Positions 14,539-22,280 of a stretch of DNA of 24,307 bases are shown one piece after another. Below the pieces are notes generated by a model. The model was not told where the DNA came from. It did not search any database and worked only from the letters and a program-made list of their open reading frames with translations. The position numbers and the translations under genes were made by a program. How positions within the stretch are numbered: position 1 is the first letter of the stretch; the number at the start of each line of letters is the position of its first letter. This DNA is from Pseudomonadota bacterium. GTDB taxonomy: Bacteria; Pseudomonadota; Alphaproteobacteria; Rhizobiales; Xanthobacteraceae. The DNA is taken from positions 1 through 24,307 of the forward strand of contig JAEZFA010000161.1 of assembly GCA_023417665.1 (NCBI GenBank), written 5' to 3'.

Positions 14539-15825
14539 TCAGGCCGGTTCGCCCGAGAGCACGAGGCTCACGTTCTGTCCGCCGAAGCCGAAGGAGTTCG
14601 AGATGACATTGCGAACCTTCGCATCCCGCGCCGCATTACCGACGACGTCGAGCGCAAGCGCGGGATCGGGGATGGCATAATTGATCGTCGGCGGGATGCG
14701 CTGATGTTCGATCGTCAGGAGCGAAACGACTGCCTCGATCGCGCCGGCCGCGGTCAATGTATGTCCGATCATCGACTTGTTCGAAGAAATCGGGATCTGC
14801 TTCACCCGCTCGCCGAACACTGCCGAGAGCCCGACCGTTTCCATCTTGTCGTTCTCCGGCGTCGAGGTGCCGTGTGCGTTGATGTGATCGATGTCTTCCG
14901 GCGTCATGCCGGCATCCGCGAGCGCGTGTTTGAGGCAGGCGATGATCGGCTTGCCGTCCGGGCTCGAGCGGGTGCGGTGGAAGCTGTCCGCGACTTCGCC
15001 GCAGCCTGCGACGACACCAAGGATCCTCGCGCCGCGCGCCGTCGCGTGTTCGAGACTTTCGAGCACGAGCGCGCCGGCGCCTTCCGCCATGACGAATCCG
15101 TCGCGGTTCTTCGAGAACGGCTTGGAGGCCTGTTCCGGCGGATCATTGTGGGTCGAGAGTGCGGAGAGCAGCGAGAAGCGGATCAGGGCTTCGGCATGAA
15201 CGGAACCGTCAGTGCCGATTGCGAGTGCCGCGCCGGTCTCGCCGCGGCGGATCGATTCCAGCGCAAGCTGGATTGCGGTGCCGCCGGAGGCACAGGCTGT
15301 CGAGATCGAAATCGGCATGCCCTTGGTGCCGAAGCGGTCCGCCAGATGATCGGCGACAGTTCCGTACAGGAAAAGCTCATGCCATTCGGGGTGATCGCCG
15401 CGCGCGGAAATCTCCAGCGCGACTTCCGGCGTGTAAGGCTGCGAGGGATCGGCAGCGGCCGCCAGTTCGCGGCGCTGCGGCCATTCGACTTCGACCGGCG
15501 CGACCGCGCAGAACAGGGGACCCGGAAAGTCGCCTTTCATGCCGACGCCGGACTGTGCAATCGCTTCTTCGCCTGCAAGGCTTGCAAGACGCTCGGAAAG
15601 CACCGGCGCGCTTACCGGCTGGTCGAACAGGAAGTCCACCGTGCCGGCAATCGTGGTGCGCAGGCCATCGACCGGAAAGCGCTGGATGCGATGGATACCC
15701 GATACGCCGGCGGCAAGTTTCTTCCAGTTGTCTTCCTTGCCCTGGCCGAGCGAACTCACGATGCCCATGCCGGTCACCACGACGATGGGTCGTCCTGCGG
15801 AATCCCTGAAGCCGTTGTTCGCCAT
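14539..15825 (-). CDS. fabF1XL: Beta-ketoacyl-ACP synthase II, active subunit (FabF1XL)
   Basis: Elongates the acyl chain on AcpXL by Claisen condensation with malonyl groups. The thiolase-fold catalytic set is complete: Cys178 in STACASGG, His318 in NAHGTSTPEND, Lys350 and His355 in SSNKSMIGHT, with the C-terminal SNSFGFGGQN. The length (428 residues) is normal for KAS II. ATG 15825 (MANNGF) is chosen because the upstream in-frame extension to 15876 is arginine-rich, reads into the neighbouring gene and has no family similarity. It follows the degenerate KAS gene by 11 bases. Together they form the paired KAS genes of the rhizobial lipid A cluster. Confidence 0.92.
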   Translation of the reverse strand: MANNGFRDSAGRPIVVVTGMGIVSSLGQGKEDNWKKLAAGVSGIHRIQRFPVDGLRTTIAGTVDFLFDQPVSAPVLSERLASLAGEEAIAQSGVGMKGDFPGPLFCAVAPVEVEWPQRRELAAAADPSQPYTPEVALEISARGDHPEWHELFLYGTVADHLADRFGTKGMPISISTACASGGTAIQLALESIRRGETGAALAIGTDGSVHAEALIRFSLLSALSTHNDPPEQASKPFSKNRDGFVMAEGAGALVLESLEHATARGARILGVVAGCGEVADSFHRTRSSPDGKPIIACLKHALADAGMTPEDIDHINAHGTSTPENDKMETVGLSAVFGERVKQIPISSNKSMIGHTLTAAGAIEAVVSLLTIEHQRIPPTINYAIPDPALALDVVGNAARDAKVRNVISNSFGFGGQNVSLVLSGEPA

Positions 15826-15836
15826 GACCGTCTCTT

Positions 15837-17021
15837 TCAGATTGCTTCGATGACGCCGACGCCTTCGCCGCGCCAATGGCCAACCGTCGAAATCAGGATC
15901 GACTTTACGCCATCTTCGCCCGGTGTTTCGAGCGGCACCCCGGGCATGGGAGCTGCGAGTTTGCCGTCCGCGACCGCAAGTGCCGCGAAGGCAATCGCGA
16001 ACACGAACATGGATTCGAAGGTCTGCCCGACGCGGCTGACGACCGCGCGTACCGGCAGATTCTGTGCCTGCAGCACTTCCGCCTCTTCGGCGGTGGGCGC
16101 TTCGACGCCGCTTGCAGTCGTATAGATGGCGCCGGCGCCCGGGCTGCGCTGCCGCGCGCGTGAGACGAGTGCGCCCAGCGTTTCCCTGACACTGCCGGGA
16201 TTGCGGCGGGAGCGCGCCGCTTCGACATGCGTGATCTTTGCGATCGGCCGCGCGCCGCGGGCTTCCGCATGTTCACGCGATTCGAGAACAAGAAACGCGC
16301 TGCCGGTGCCGGTCGCCATGCCGGGCTTTCTTCCTGGCGCAAAGACCGGCTTGAACTCGTCGCGGTAGTGCATATGCGCGAATTCCCAGAGCCCGAGCAT
16401 GTCCGGGCGCGCCGCATTGTAGGCGCCGCCGACCAGCGCAAGATCGCTTTGCCCCGCCTTGATACGCGCGTGCGCGGTCTGCACCGCTTGCACGCCGGAG
16501 CTTTCCTCGCCCATGAAGGTCCGCGACGATCCGACGACGCCGTGCACGATTGAGATATTTCCTGCGAGCAGGTTGGAAAGCTGCGCGAGGAAAAGCGTCG
16601 GGCGCAACTCGCTCTGAAGCCGCTCGTTGAGCCGCGCTTCGGGATTGTTCGCGGTGCGAAGCTCGTCGGCGACCGAGGCGTCGACCTTCACGTCGCGCTC
16701 GCCGCCGGCCGCGGCGACGATCATGTCCATGCGCTTGAGCAGCTCCTGGTTGCCGGCGATACCGGCATCGGTCAGCGCAAGGCCGGCGGTGTAAACGCCG
16801 ATGCGTTGCCACAGCTCCATCTGGCGCTGGTCGCCCTTTTTGGGAATTTGCTTGTCGAAATCGACCGGTCCGAGCGGATGAAACAGGAAGGTCGGAAACG
16901 CGGCGAAGTCGGTGACCGGCACATCGCCGGAATTCAGCCGGGCGCGATGGATATCGTTGCCTTCTCCGAGCGACGAAAGAAGGCCTACGCCCGTGATCCA
17001 GGTTTCGCGACTTTGATCCAT
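15837..17021 (-). CDS. fabF2XL: KAS-like protein lacking the catalytic triad (FabF2XL)
   Basis: Thiolase-fold protein of 394 residues, the partner of FabF1XL. It keeps the family start (WITGVGLLSSLGEG), the middle strand-helix pattern and GGAYNAARPDMLGLW, but the active residues are lost. Alignment by eye with FabF1XL puts Glu173 (GEESSGVQA) where Cys178 stands, no histidine where NAHGTST is (residues 298-306 read GAIYTTASG), and Gln333 (VGQT) where the GHT histidine is. This resembles chain-length factors (KS-beta) of type II polyketide synthases. It starts 3 bases after the fabZ stop and ends 11 bases before fabF1XL. A structural or chain-length role in a heterodimer is inferred. Confidence 0.9.
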   Translation of the reverse strand: MDQSRETWITGVGLLSSLGEGNDIHRARLNSGDVPVTDFAAFPTFLFHPLGPVDFDKQIPKKGDQRQMELWQRIGVYTAGLALTDAGIAGNQELLKRMDMIVAAAGGERDVKVDASVADELRTANNPEARLNERLQSELRPTLFLAQLSNLLAGNISIVHGVVGSSRTFMGEESSGVQAVQTAHARIKAGQSDLALVGGAYNAARPDMLGLWEFAHMHYRDEFKPVFAPGRKPGMATGTGSAFLVLESREHAEARGARPIAKITHVEAARSRRNPGSVRETLGALVSRARQRSPGAGAIYTTASGVEAPTAEEAEVLQAQNLPVRAVVSRVGQTFESMFVFAIAFAALAVADGKLAAPMPGVPLETPGEDGVKSILISTVGHWRGEGVGVIEAI

Positions 17022-17024
17022 GAC

Positions 17025-17489
17025 TTACGCAGCTCGATTGAATCCGATTTGTTCCGCGCGCTTGCGCATCATGTCCGCGAACTCGACGTTCGGAAACGAC
17101 ATGATCCGCAGCGTAATGGTGGCGTCGGCGACGGCAGTCCCGTCTTCCTTGCGCACGCGGCACTTCGTGACACCATAGCCCGAGCCTTCGTGCTCGATCA
17201 GCGCTTCGGCGAGGAGCGGCGTGGAAGGGTGCACGAAGGTGCGCATCTTCGCTTCCTTGACCGAGGCGAGGAACGCCATTTTCTCGAAGTTCAGTTTGCC
17301 GAGCAGAACCCAGCCCGACGCCTGCGCCATGAACTCGATGAACAATACGCCCGGCACCAGCGGATGGCCGGGGAAGTGGCCTTCGAAGACGGGGCTTGCG
17401 GCGGGGACGTTCCCGCGCACGACGATGCGGCCCTCGGAAAGATTCAGCTCTTCGACCTTGTCGACGAGCTCGAAATATTCGAGCCGCAT
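17025..17489 (-). CDS. fabZXL: 3-hydroxyacyl-ACP dehydratase (FabZ-type, FabZXL)
   Basis: Dehydrates the 3-hydroxyacyl chain on AcpXL. The hot-dog fold protein (154 residues) has the catalytic His38 in FEGHFPGHPLVPG and Glu52 in FIEFMAQASG, 14 residues apart as in E. coli FabZ. ATG 17489 with AAGGA 5-6 bases upstream is the clear start; the longer open frame reaches back into acpXL and is spurious. It begins 8 bases after acpXL and ends 3 bases before the next gene, so the genes are tightly co-transcribed. Confidence 0.92.
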   Translation of the reverse strand: MRLEYFELVDKVEELNLSEGRIVVRGNVPAASPVFEGHFPGHPLVPGVLFIEFMAQASGWVLLGKLNFEKMAFLASVKEAKMRTFVHPSTPLLAEALIEHEGSGYGVTKCRVRKEDGTAVADATITLRIMSFPNVEFADMMRKRAEQIGFNRAA

Positions 17490-17497
17490 GACGTCCT

Positions 17498-17779
17498 TTA
17501 CGCGCCCTTGGCGGCGACGAGTCCGTCGATGCGCTCGGCGAGGTTCTTCAGCACGAAATATTGTTCGGTGGTCGCTTTGCCCTCGTTGACCTCGGCGGTC
17601 CACTGCTCGAGCGGCAGCTTGATCCCGAACGCCTTGTCGATCGCAAACGCGATGTCGAGGAAGTCGAGGCTGTCGATGCCGAGATCGTCGATCGCGTGGC
17701 TTTCCGGCGTGATCTGCTCACGCGGGATGTCGCAGGTTTCGGCGATAATGTTGGCGACCGTATCGAAGGTCGAGGACAT
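17498..17779 (-). CDS. acpXL: Specialised acyl carrier protein AcpXL
   Basis: Carries the growing 27-hydroxyoctacosanoate-type chain for lipid A in Rhizobiales. The 93-residue acidic product has the phosphopantetheine attachment motif DLGIDSLDFLD with Ser37, followed by AFAIDKAFGIKLPLEQW, which I recognise as the AcpXL type rather than the shorter housekeeping AcpP. GGAGA lies 8 bases before the ATG. It is the first gene of the operon, with a plausible sigma-70-type promoter about 80 bases upstream. The cluster order acpXL-fabZ-fabF2-fabF1-adh-lpxXL matches that known from Rhizobium and Sinorhizobium. Confidence 0.95.
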   Translation of the reverse strand: MSSTFDTVANIIAETCDIPREQITPESHAIDDLGIDSLDFLDIAFAIDKAFGIKLPLEQWTAEVNEGKATTEQYFVLKNLAERIDGLVAAKGA

Positions 17780-17864
17780 GCAATGTTCTCCGCTCGGGGC
17801 CGGATGGCGCGTGGCAGGGGCAGCAGGCTACCGCTGCGCCGCAACCGTTTTGGGGTCGGGGGTC

Positions 17865-17893
17865 CGTATAGCGGACAGGGTCAGCCCTTTCAA
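17865..17893 (-). promoter_or_regulatory. Putative sigma-70-type promoter of the acpXL operon
   Basis: Read on the minus strand: TTGAAA (17893-17888), 17-base spacer, TATACG (17870-17865). The -35 matches five of six and the -10 four of six consensus bases, with ideal spacing. Transcription would start about 80 bases before acpXL. Alphaproteobacterial promoters are loose, so this is a candidate only. Confidence 0.35.
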
Positions 17894-18022
17894 TGCCGGC
17901 GCGTTGCGCAGAACCCGGCAAAACACCTGATTTTCTGGCTCTTTTTACCCGCTTTCCGTTGCGGAAGGGCCGGCGCAAGGGCCGGCTCGCTTCCGGCGCA
18001 TAGCTCGTCTATTCGTCAGGTC

Positions 18023-18376
18023 ATGAGCCTCACCCGACTCGCCCGGAAACTGCTTGCGCTGACGATCGCCTATTCGATCGTGCTGGGCGGCGTGATCGGG
18101 CCGGCCGCGGGGCACGGTTTCGACCCGGCACAGGAGCTTTGCAGCCCGGTCGGCAGTGCTGCGGGCGCCGATCCGCGCGGCGACCGGCAATCCCAGCATG
18201 CCGGGCAGGACTGCTGTTTCCTCTATTGCGCGGCGGGTGTTGCGATCCTCCCGCCCGCGGTGGTCATCAAGGCCGCCGGATGGCGCTCCGCCGATATCCG
18301 CTTCCCGATTGCGAGCCTTGAAGTCGCTCGCCCGGGAGCCTTCTCGCACCTCGCGCGGGCTCCGCCGCACGGCTGA
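18023..18376 (+). CDS. DUF2946-like Cys/His protein, putative metal-related
   Basis: Small exported or membrane-tethered protein of 117 residues with no firm function. A hydrophobic N-terminal helix (residues 10-28) could be a signal anchor. Then come Cys40, His59 and a Cys64-Cys65-x3-Cys69 group (QDCCFLYCAAG) in a second hydrophobic segment, and an ARAPP ending. The cysteine/histidine-poor-elsewhere layout and ending resemble DUF2946 proteins, which are often encoded beside copper genes. ATG 18023 has a CAGG upstream. It is divergent from acpXL and lies 73 bases before a copper chaperone gene. A role in copper binding or sensing is inferred from that neighbour only. Confidence 0.7.
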   Translation: MSLTRLARKLLALTIAYSIVLGGVIGPAAGHGFDPAQELCSPVGSAAGADPRGDRQSQHAGQDCCFLYCAAGVAILPPAVVIKAAGWRSADIRFPIASLEVARPGAFSHLARAPPHG

Positions 18377-18449
18377 CACTCGAACCTTTTCATCAGTCTC
18401 AAGCGTCCGCTGTTCGCGGCGGACAGTGCTATTTTTCGGAGTTCAGATC

Positions 18450-18938
18450 ATGCGAATCCTTTCGCTTCTTTTCGCTTCCGTGGTTTTCGTTCTTTCTCTT
18501 CAGGCCGCAGAGGCTCATGACATCACCAAAGGCGATCTGGTGATCTCGGCGCCTTGGTTGCGGGCCACGCCCGCCGGTGCCGAAGTCGCGGCCGGGTATC
18601 TCGTCATCACCAACAAGGGAACGAGCGCGGAGCGTCTCGTTTCTTTCTCGACAGACCTCGCGGCGCAGCCGGAAGTCCACGAAATGTCCAATGAAGGCGG
18701 CGTCATGAAAATGCGTCCGCTCGCCAAGGGCCTCGTGATTCCCGCGGGCGGCAGCGTGAAGCTGGAACCGGGCGGCTATCACCTGATGCTGCTGCAATTG
18801 AAGCGCCCGCTTGCGGCAGGCCAGCGCTACAAGGCCACGCTGGTGTTCGAGAAGGCCGGTCCGGTGGAAGTCGAGTTTGAGGTACGCGCGATGGGTGCCG
18901 GTCCGCAGAAGGGGCATGGCCACCAGCACAAGCATTGA
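18450..18938 (+). CDS. PCu(A)C-type periplasmic copper chaperone
   Basis: Binds Cu(I) in the periplasm and is known in the family to help load copper into cytochrome c oxidase. Signal peptide is residues 1-22. The family's Met/His site is complete: His77-x-Met79, Met86/Met88, and His111-x-Met113 in GGYHLML, in a domain starting with ISAPWLRATPAGAEVAAGYLVI. A His-rich tail (GHGHQHKH, residues 155-162) adds possible metal binding. CGGAG lies 8 bases before ATG 18450. A short hairpin (GTCCGC at 18405-18410 with GCGGAC at 18419-18424) lies in the gap from the DUF2946-like gene; the two are probably one operon. Confidence 0.93.
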   Translation: MRILSLLFASVVFVLSLQAAEAHDITKGDLVISAPWLRATPAGAEVAAGYLVITNKGTSAERLVSFSTDLAAQPEVHEMSNEGGVMKMRPLAKGLVIPAGGSVKLEPGGYHLMLLQLKRPLAAGQRYKATLVFEKAGPVEVEFEVRAMGAGPQKGHGHQHKH

Positions 18939-19078
18939 AGGACCGAAACGGCGGGCGGGCCGGGAACAGCGAGGGGGGCCAGGGCTCCGTTTGCGTTCCC
19001 GCCGCTTCGCTGGATAGGCTGCCGGATCGGGCAGGCTTCAACAAAGAAAACAAACGCCAACACAAAGAGGAGATCGTG

Positions 19079-19510
19079 ATGAAAAGCTACGCCAGCGCAC
19101 ATTGGGAAGGTTCGCCGAAGGACGGCACCGGGACGCTCGACACCAAATCGGGGGTCCTGAAAAATTCGCCTTATAGTGCGAAGGCGCGCTTTGAAGGCGG
19201 CACCTCGCAGACGACGCCGGAAGAGATGATCGGCGCAGCGCACGCGGGCTGCTACACGATGGCGCTGGGTTTCGGCCTGATGCGCGCGGGCATCAACCAG
19301 AAATCCATCCACACCGATGCGGAAGTGGAAGTCATTCTTGGCGAGAAGGGTGCGAACATCACCGGCATCAAGCTGAAGACTGTCGTCGAGGCGCCGGGCG
19401 CCGATGCCGCCAAGATCAAGCAGGTCGCCGAGGACGCGAAAGTGAACTGCCCGGTTTCCAAGGCGCTCGCCGGGACTTCGATCAGCCTCGAAGTCGAAAC
19501 CAAGGTCTGA
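19079..19510 (+). CDS. OsmC-family organic hydroperoxide reductase
   Basis: Thiol peroxidase that reduces organic hydroperoxides in the cytosol. The 143-residue product opens with the OsmC-type SAHWEGSPKDGTGTL and holds the two redox cysteines, Cys58 in AAHAGCYTMAL and Cys124 in NCPVSKAL, spaced as in OsmC. The start at ATG 19079 is set by AGAGGAG just upstream; the longer open frame back to 18935 is non-conserved. It lies 140 bases after the copper chaperone gene and 39 bases before the aminotransferase. OsmC proper is favoured over Ohr by the N-terminal sequence. Confidence 0.92.
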   Translation: MKSYASAHWEGSPKDGTGTLDTKSGVLKNSPYSAKARFEGGTSQTTPEEMIGAAHAGCYTMALGFGLMRAGINQKSIHTDAEVEVILGEKGANITGIKLKTVVEAPGADAAKIKQVAEDAKVNCPVSKALAGTSISLEVETKV

Positions 19511-19549
19511 TCCGCCTTTTCGTTGCGTATTGCCGCGGCACATCCCTCG

Positions 19550-20698
19550 ATGCATCCCGTATTTGCCAATCTGCCGACGACGGTATTCGAGGTGATGTCG
19601 CGGCTTGCGCGCGAGCACGAAGCGATCAATCTCGGGCAGGGTTTCCCCGACGATCCCGGCCCGGAAGACGTCCGGCGCAAGGCGGCGGAAGCGGTCATTG
19701 CCGGCTGGAACCAGTATCCACCGATGATGGGCCTGCCCGAACTGCGCAGCGCCGTGGCCACGCATTACGCGCATTGGCAGGACGTTGCGCTCGATCCCGA
19801 GAGCGAGGTGATAATCACCTCGGGCGCAACGGAAGCGCTGACCGGGGCGATCCTGACGCTGATCGAGCCGGGCGACGAGGTCGTGCTGTTCCAGCCGCTC
19901 TACGACTCGTATCTTCCCATGGTGAAGCGGGCCGGCGGCATCCCGAAACTCGTCCGCCTCGAGCCGCCGCACTGGCGCATCACCGAAGACGCGCTCAAGA
20001 AAGTCTTCACGCAGAAGACGAAAGCGGTGCTCTTCAATAACCCGCACAACCCGGCCGGCATCGTCTATTCGATGGAAGAACTGAAACTCCTTGCGCGCTT
20101 CTGCGAGGAGTTCGATGCCGTCGCTATCTGCGACGAGGTCTGGGAGCATGTCGTCTTCGATGGCCGCAAGCATGTTTCGATGCTTGCGGTGCCGGGCATG
20201 CGCGAGCGCACCGTGAAGATCGGCTCGGCGGGAAAGATTTTCTGCCTTACCGGCTGGAAGGTCGGCTTCGTCTGTGCGGCACCGGATCTGATGCGCGGGC
20301 TCTCGAAGGCGCACCAGTTCATTACCTTTACGACGCCGCCGAACCTGCAAACCGCGGTTGCTTATGGCCTGGGCAAGGGAGACGAGTATTTTCTCGCGAT
20401 GCGCAGCGCGCTGGCCCGGTCGCGAGACCGCTTCGCCGCGGGCCTGAAGCAACTCGGTTTCAACCCGCTCGAAACCCAGGGCACCTATTTCATGAATGTC
20501 GACCTCGCGGCGCTCGGCATCAACGAGCGCGACACCGATTTCTGTCAGCGGCTCGTGACGGAGAACCGGGTGGCCGCGATCCCGGTGTCGGCGTTCTACG
20601 CGGAGGATGCGGTTACCAGCGTGGTGCGGTTCTGCTTCGCAAAGCACGACGCAACGTTGGACGGTGCGCTCGAACGCATGGCCCGTCTGGCGCGGTAG
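19550..20698 (+). CDS. PLP-dependent class I/II aminotransferase
   Basis: Cytosolic aminotransferase of 382 residues. The fold-type I landmarks are present: INLGQGFPDDPGPEDVR (26-42), NQYPPMMGLPELR, TSGATEAL, FNNPHNPAG (Asn167), CDEVWEH (Asp195, pairs with the pyridine nitrogen) and the Schiff-base lysine Lys229 in GSAGKIF, followed by TGWKVGF. The pattern is that of the kynurenine/methionine aminotransferase group (YbdL-like), but the substrate cannot be fixed. ATG 19550 (MHPVFANLPTTVF) matches the usual start in related proteins; a TTG at 19523 would add nine residues. No strong ribosome-binding site is visible for either. No clear partner gene sits beside it. Confidence 0.9.
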   Translation: MHPVFANLPTTVFEVMSRLAREHEAINLGQGFPDDPGPEDVRRKAAEAVIAGWNQYPPMMGLPELRSAVATHYAHWQDVALDPESEVIITSGATEALTGAILTLIEPGDEVVLFQPLYDSYLPMVKRAGGIPKLVRLEPPHWRITEDALKKVFTQKTKAVLFNNPHNPAGIVYSMEELKLLARFCEEFDAVAICDEVWEHVVFDGRKHVSMLAVPGMRERTVKIGSAGKIFCLTGWKVGFVCAAPDLMRGLSKAHQFITFTTPPNLQTAVAYGLGKGDEYFLAMRSALARSRDRFAAGLKQLGFNPLETQGTYFMNVDLAALGINERDTDFCQRLVTENRVAAIPVSAFYAEDAVTSVVRFCFAKHDATLDGALERMARLAR

Positions 20699-20727
20699 CG
20701 GGCTGCCTCAATAGCGATCATTGTTTT

Positions 20728-20748
20728 TGCCTAGTTTTTATACAGGCA
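20728..20748. repeat. Short inverted repeat before the urt promoter
   Basis: TGCCT at 20728-20732 and AGGCA at 20744-20748 with an AT-rich 11-base centre, followed by a T run. It could be a weak terminator for the aminotransferase gene or a regulator site upstream of urtA. The spacing does not fit the NtrC consensus. Confidence 0.3.
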
Positions 20749-20825
20749 TTTTTTCGCTGCCCAATATGTAGTCATAGCTGACTCCGGTCGAGCAAAAGAG
20801 TGCTGTAAACCCGGCTTCCGGCTGC

Positions 20826-20841
20826 TGGCATGTGCGTTGCA
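20826..20841 (+). promoter_or_regulatory. Sigma-54 (RpoN) promoter of the urt operon
   Basis: TGGCATG-N4-TTGCA at 20826-20841 matches the -24/-12 consensus TGGCAYG-N4-TTGCW; the GG and GC dinucleotides are exactly 12 bases apart. Transcription would start near 20852, giving a leader of about 70 bases before urtA. This fits activation by NtrC under nitrogen limitation, as known for urea uptake genes. No convincing NtrC site was found upstream. Confidence 0.8.
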
Positions 20842-20921
20842 ATCCGGAGGGCTGGCGTAAGCGTCCGCCAATGTTCGCGCGCCTTCGATCCAATCCGGCT
20901 CGAACCTCATGGGGAGCTTTC

Positions 20922-22205
20922 ATGTTCACTATCTTCAAGAAGCTAGGGCTTGCGGCTGGCGCCGCGACGCTGGCTGTTTCGATTTCGGCGGCGCCGGCTG
21001 CCGCGCAGGAGACCATCAAGGTCGGCATCCTGCACTCTCTCTCCGGCACCATGGCGATCAGCGAGACCACGCTGAAAGACGTGATGCTCATGCTCATCGA
21101 AGAGCAGAACAAGAAGGGCGGCTTGCTCGGCAAGAAGCTTGAGGCAGTCGTGGTCGATCCTGCTTCGAACTGGCCGCTGTTCGCGGAGAAGGCACGCGAG
21201 CTCATCAACAAGGACAAGGTTTCGGTCGTGTTCGGCTGCTGGACCTCGGTGTCGCGCAAGTCCGTGCTGCCGGTGTTCAAGGAACTGAACTCGATCCTGT
21301 TCTACCCGGTTCAGTACGAGGGCGAAGAGTCCGAGCGCAACGTGTTTTATACGGGTGCCGCGCCGAACCAGCAGGCGATTCCGGCCGTCGACTATCTCGC
21401 CAAGGAATACAAGATCGAGCGCTGGGTGCTCGCCGGCACGGACTACGTTTATCCGCGCACGACCAACAAAATCCTTGAAGCCTATCTGAAGTCGAAGGGC
21501 GTCAAGGACGAAGACATCATGATCAACTACACGCCGTTCGGTCACTCCGACTGGCAGACGATCGTGGCGTCGATCAAGAAGTTCGGCACCGCCGGCAAGA
21601 AGACCGCGGTCGTTTCCACCATCAACGGCGACGCGAACGTTCCGTTCTACAAGGAGCTGTCGAACCAGGGCGTGTCGGCCAAGGACATTCCGGTCGTCGC
21701 TTTCTCGGTCGGTGAAGAAGAACTCGCCGGCATCGACACCACGAACCTTGTCGGCCATCTCGCGGCCTGGAACTACTTCCAGTCGATCGACACGCCGGAG
21801 AACAAGGAATTCATCGCCAAGTGGAAGGCCTTCACGAAGAATCCGAAGCGCGTTTCCAACGATCCGATGGAAGCGCATGTGATCGGCTTCGCCATGTGGG
21901 TGAAGGCGGTCGAGAAGGCCGGCACCACCAATCCGGACAAGGTGATCGACGCGCTTCCGGGCATCAAGGCGAAGAACCTGACGGGCGGCGAGTCCGAAAT
22001 GCTCGCGAACCATCACATCACCAAGCCAGTGTTCATCGGTGAAATCCGCGCCGACGGTCAGTTCGACGTGGTGTGGCAGACGGACGGCCTCGTGCCGGGT
22101 GCCGCCTGGTCGCCGTACCTCGAAGGCTCGAAGGACCTCGTTGCCGACTGGGTGAAGCTCAAGTGCGGCAACTTCAACACCAAGACCAACAAGTGCGGTT
22201 CGTAA
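20922..22205 (+). CDS. urtA: Urea ABC transporter substrate-binding protein
   Basis: Periplasmic receptor for urea in the UrtABCDE high-affinity importer (HAAT family). Signal peptide is residues 1-28 (cut near APAAAQ). The mature part has the typical IKVGILHSLSGTMAISE start, DPASNWPLFAEKARELI, VVFGCWTSVSRKSVLPV, LFYPVQYEGEE and TDYVYPRTTNKI, a pattern specific for UrtA and its amidase-cluster relatives. 427 residues is normal. ATG 20922 has GGGGAG five bases upstream; the longer frame from 20832 overlaps the sigma-54 promoter and is not used. urtB follows after a strong intergenic hairpin. The related FmdD-type short-chain amide receptor is the main alternative, but the linked urtB/urtC type supports urea. 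Confidence 0.93.
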   Translation: MFTIFKKLGLAAGAATLAVSISAAPAAAQETIKVGILHSLSGTMAISETTLKDVMLMLIEEQNKKGGLLGKKLEAVVVDPASNWPLFAEKARELINKDKVSVVFGCWTSVSRKSVLPVFKELNSILFYPVQYEGEESERNVFYTGAAPNQQAIPAVDYLAKEYKIERWVLAGTDYVYPRTTNKILEAYLKSKGVKDEDIMINYTPFGHSDWQTIVASIKKFGTAGKKTAVVSTINGDANVPFYKELSNQGVSAKDIPVVAFSVGEEELAGIDTTNLVGHLAAWNYFQSIDTPENKEFIAKWKAFTKNPKRVSNDPMEAHVIGFAMWVKAVEKAGTTNPDKVIDALPGIKAKNLTGGESEMLANHHITKPVFIGEIRADGQFDVVWQTDGLVPGAAWSPYLEGSKDLVADWVKLKCGNFNTKTNKCGS

Positions 22206-22224
22206 CGCGCTTGATCTGAACGAA

Positions 22225-22253
22225 CCGGGCGGGGCGCATTTCGCTCCGCCCGG
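22225..22253 (+). other. Strong hairpin between urtA and urtB
   Basis: A 12-base-pair stem (22225-22236 with 22242-22253, one G-U pair) and a five-base CATTT loop. No T tract follows, so it is unlikely to be a full terminator. Such hairpins after a binding-protein gene often protect its mRNA 3' end, so that the receptor is made in excess of the permeases; this role is inferred. Confidence 0.7.
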
Positions 22254-22280
22254 ATCTCTCCAAAACAAAAGGCCGCGGCA

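Noticed and set aside
14704..16125. 473-residue plus-strand frame across the KAS genes
   Set aside because: Antisense to FabF1XL and FabF2XL, which carry clear family patterns.
17946..17986. GC-rich hairpins upstream of the DUF2946-like gene
   Set aside because: GCCGGC repeats are self-complementary and common in such DNA; no link to a known leader or riboswitch.
18827..20647. 606-residue minus-strand frame across osmC and the aminotransferase
   Set aside because: Antisense to three recognisable genes, Arg/His-rich and without any domain.
20699..20825. NtrC binding site upstream of the sigma-54 promoter
   Set aside because: I looked for GCAC-N9-GTGC-type dyads; the visible inverted repeats (20728-20748 and a shorter AGCA-N6-TGCT) do not have the right spacing.
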